Below are positions 20,822-21,326 of a stretch of 21,326 nt of DNA, in pieces. How positions within the stretch are numbered: position 1 is the first letter of the stretch; every line of letters starts with the position of its first letter. The stretch covers positions 1 to 21,326 of the forward strand of contig JAZNJA010000044.1 in NCBI GenBank assembly GCA_045577755.1. Reading direction: 5' to 3'. The translations under genes and the position numbers were made by a program. This DNA is from CAMEON01 sp045577755 (lineage in GTDB: Bacteria; Bacillota; Clostridia; Oscillospirales; CAG-272). The notes under the pieces are model-generated. The model was not told the DNA's origin and searched no databases. It worked only from the letters and a program-made list of their open reading frames with translations.

Positions 20822-20854
20822 ACACACAGTATTTTTAATGGAGGTAATCCCATC

Positions 20855-21016
20855 ATGAAGCATATCAAGACCATTGAGACCCGCAACCTGTGCGAGAGCG
20901 CAAAGAAGGGTGGCTGCGGCGAGTGCCAGACTTCCTGCCAGTCTGCTTGCAAGACCAGCTGCGGCATCGCTAACCAGCAGTGCGAGAGCACCAAGGAGAG
21001 CAAGGAGAACAAGTAA
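20855..21016 (+). CDS. scfA: SCIFF ranthipeptide precursor (six Cys in forty-five residues)
   Basis: A 53-residue peptide matching the SCIFF family, a near-universal Clostridia precursor. It begins MKHIKTIETRNLC and contains the family core GGCGECQTSCQSACKTSC. The six expected cysteines are 21, 24, 28, 32, 36 and 43; a seventh, Cys13, lies in the leader part. In this family a radical SAM maturase (ScfB) forms thioether bonds from Cys to neighbouring residues such as Thr, giving a ranthipeptide; a role in quorum-type signalling has been proposed in some clostridia. The start follows GGAGG at 20840-20844. The gene is monocistronic here: a terminator lies at 21031 and no maturase is visible in the remaining 270 nt. 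Confidence 0.96.
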   Translation: MKHIKTIETRNLCESAKKGGCGECQTSCQSACKTSCGIANQQCESTKESKENK

Positions 21017-21030
21017 TTCGTTCTCGAAAT

Positions 21031-21059
21031 AAAAATGCCGCCTGGTGGCGGCATTTTTT
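21031..21059 (+). terminator. Intrinsic terminator after scfA
   Basis: AAAAATGCCGCC (21031-21042), loop TGGT, GGCGGCATTTTTT (21047-21059). A perfect 12-bp stem with a T-run, 14 nt after the stop. It would limit read-through into any downstream maturase gene. Confidence 0.93.
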
Positions 21060-21125
21060 ATGGGATGTTCAGGATTTCAAATTGGGGTTTAACGGTCTGA
21101 CGGAGCATAGTGGAAACGGGCAGGT

Positions 21126-21277
21126 GGCCACCTCATCACCCGCTTCGCGGGAGCTTCTCCTCCAGGAGAAGCCTAGGTTACCACTACCCAAAAGATCTTT
21201 ATATCTCAAGGGGTTGCGGTTACCGAAGCCTTCTCCTTGAGGAGAAGGTGTCGGCGAAGCCGACGGATGAGGTGGCC
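21126..21277. mobile_element. 152-bp structured inverted-repeat element (MITE- or REPIN-like)
   Basis: The ends are exact inverted repeats: GGCCACCTCATC (21126-21137) and GATGAGGTGGCC (21266-21277). The similarity continues inward for about 50 bp on each side. Each arm also folds on itself into two hairpins: left CCCGC-TTC-GCGGG (21139-21151) and GCTTCTCCT/AGGAGAAGC (21153-21172); right CCTTCTCCT/AGGAGAAGG (21229-21248) and GTCGGC-GAA-GCCGAC (21250-21264). The centre (21173-21228) has no gene. Elements of this look recur in gut Clostridia genomes. No target-site duplication is visible, and no transposase is present. Confidence 0.75.
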
Positions 21278-21326
21278 CCTAAACACATACTGATCTGTTC
21301 TGTCAAACAGTTCGATAAACCCAAAT

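Noticed and set aside
20980..21240. Open frame running from scfA into the inverted-repeat element
   Set aside because: It crosses the scfA terminator and hairpin arms and has no ribosome site.
1..21326. CRISPR array, tRNA, rRNA or prophage genes
   Set aside because: No regularly spaced repeats, tRNA-like folds, rRNA segments, integrase or phage structural genes were seen on either strand.

Overview
The window looks like chromosomal DNA of a GC-rich, endospore-forming member of the Clostridia (Firmicutes), probably a gut-type uncultured lineage. The evidence is the YlxM-Ffh-bS16-KhpA gene order, near-consensus sigma-A promoters with 17-nt spacers and AGGAGG-type ribosome sites, a SpoIIID homologue, a SpoIIQ-like M23 protein, the clostridial SCIFF ranthipeptide precursor, and BspA-type surface proteins. 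I cannot assign a family. Stops are standard and no rRNA, tRNA or CRISPR array was seen.

Layout. (1) 1-1099: 3' part of a surface protein with a Pro/Thr linker and C-terminal hydrophobic tail. (2) 1185-3636: translation/targeting operon ylxM-ffh-rpsP-khpA, closed by an intrinsic terminator. (3) 3637-5040: an accessory patch of visibly lower GC, holding a phd-doc toxin-antitoxin pair bracketed by two identical 45-nt terminators, plus a small lipoprotein. (4) 5092-9196: housekeeping genes: nnr (NAD(P)HX repair), a divergent M50-like membrane protein, trxA and proC. (5) 9241-12061: a YesL/DUF624 membrane protein overlapping a 621-aa lipoprotein. (6) 12391-14169: a secreted LRR protein with four 74-aa wall-binding-type repeats. 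(7) 14273-15429: a TrmH-family methyltransferase divergent from spoIIID. (8) 15551-19417 (minus strand): a five-gene GntR/YtrA-type ABC operon with two well-matched operators at its promoter. (9) 19620-20405: SpoIIQ-like M23 protein. (10) 20455-20611: candidate small RNA. (11) 20855-21016: SCIFF precursor scfA. (12) 21126-21277: a structured inverted-repeat element.

How the parts fit. spoIIID and the SpoIIQ-like gene are neighbours in the clostridial spoIID-spoIIQ-spoIIID cluster, but here a complete stress-type ABC operon lies between them. A sigma-E-like promoter precedes spoIIID. The GntR operon appears autoregulated by paired operators, one over the -10 region and one just after the start site; its last gene encodes an extracytoplasmic protein that may sense or assist.

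The most interesting items are the paired GntR operators with their five-gene operon, the SCIFF precursor with no maturase in view and a hairpin-rich mobile-like element behind it, the terminator duplication around phd-doc, and the candidate minus-strand RNA. No single locus can be declared a new system from sequence alone.
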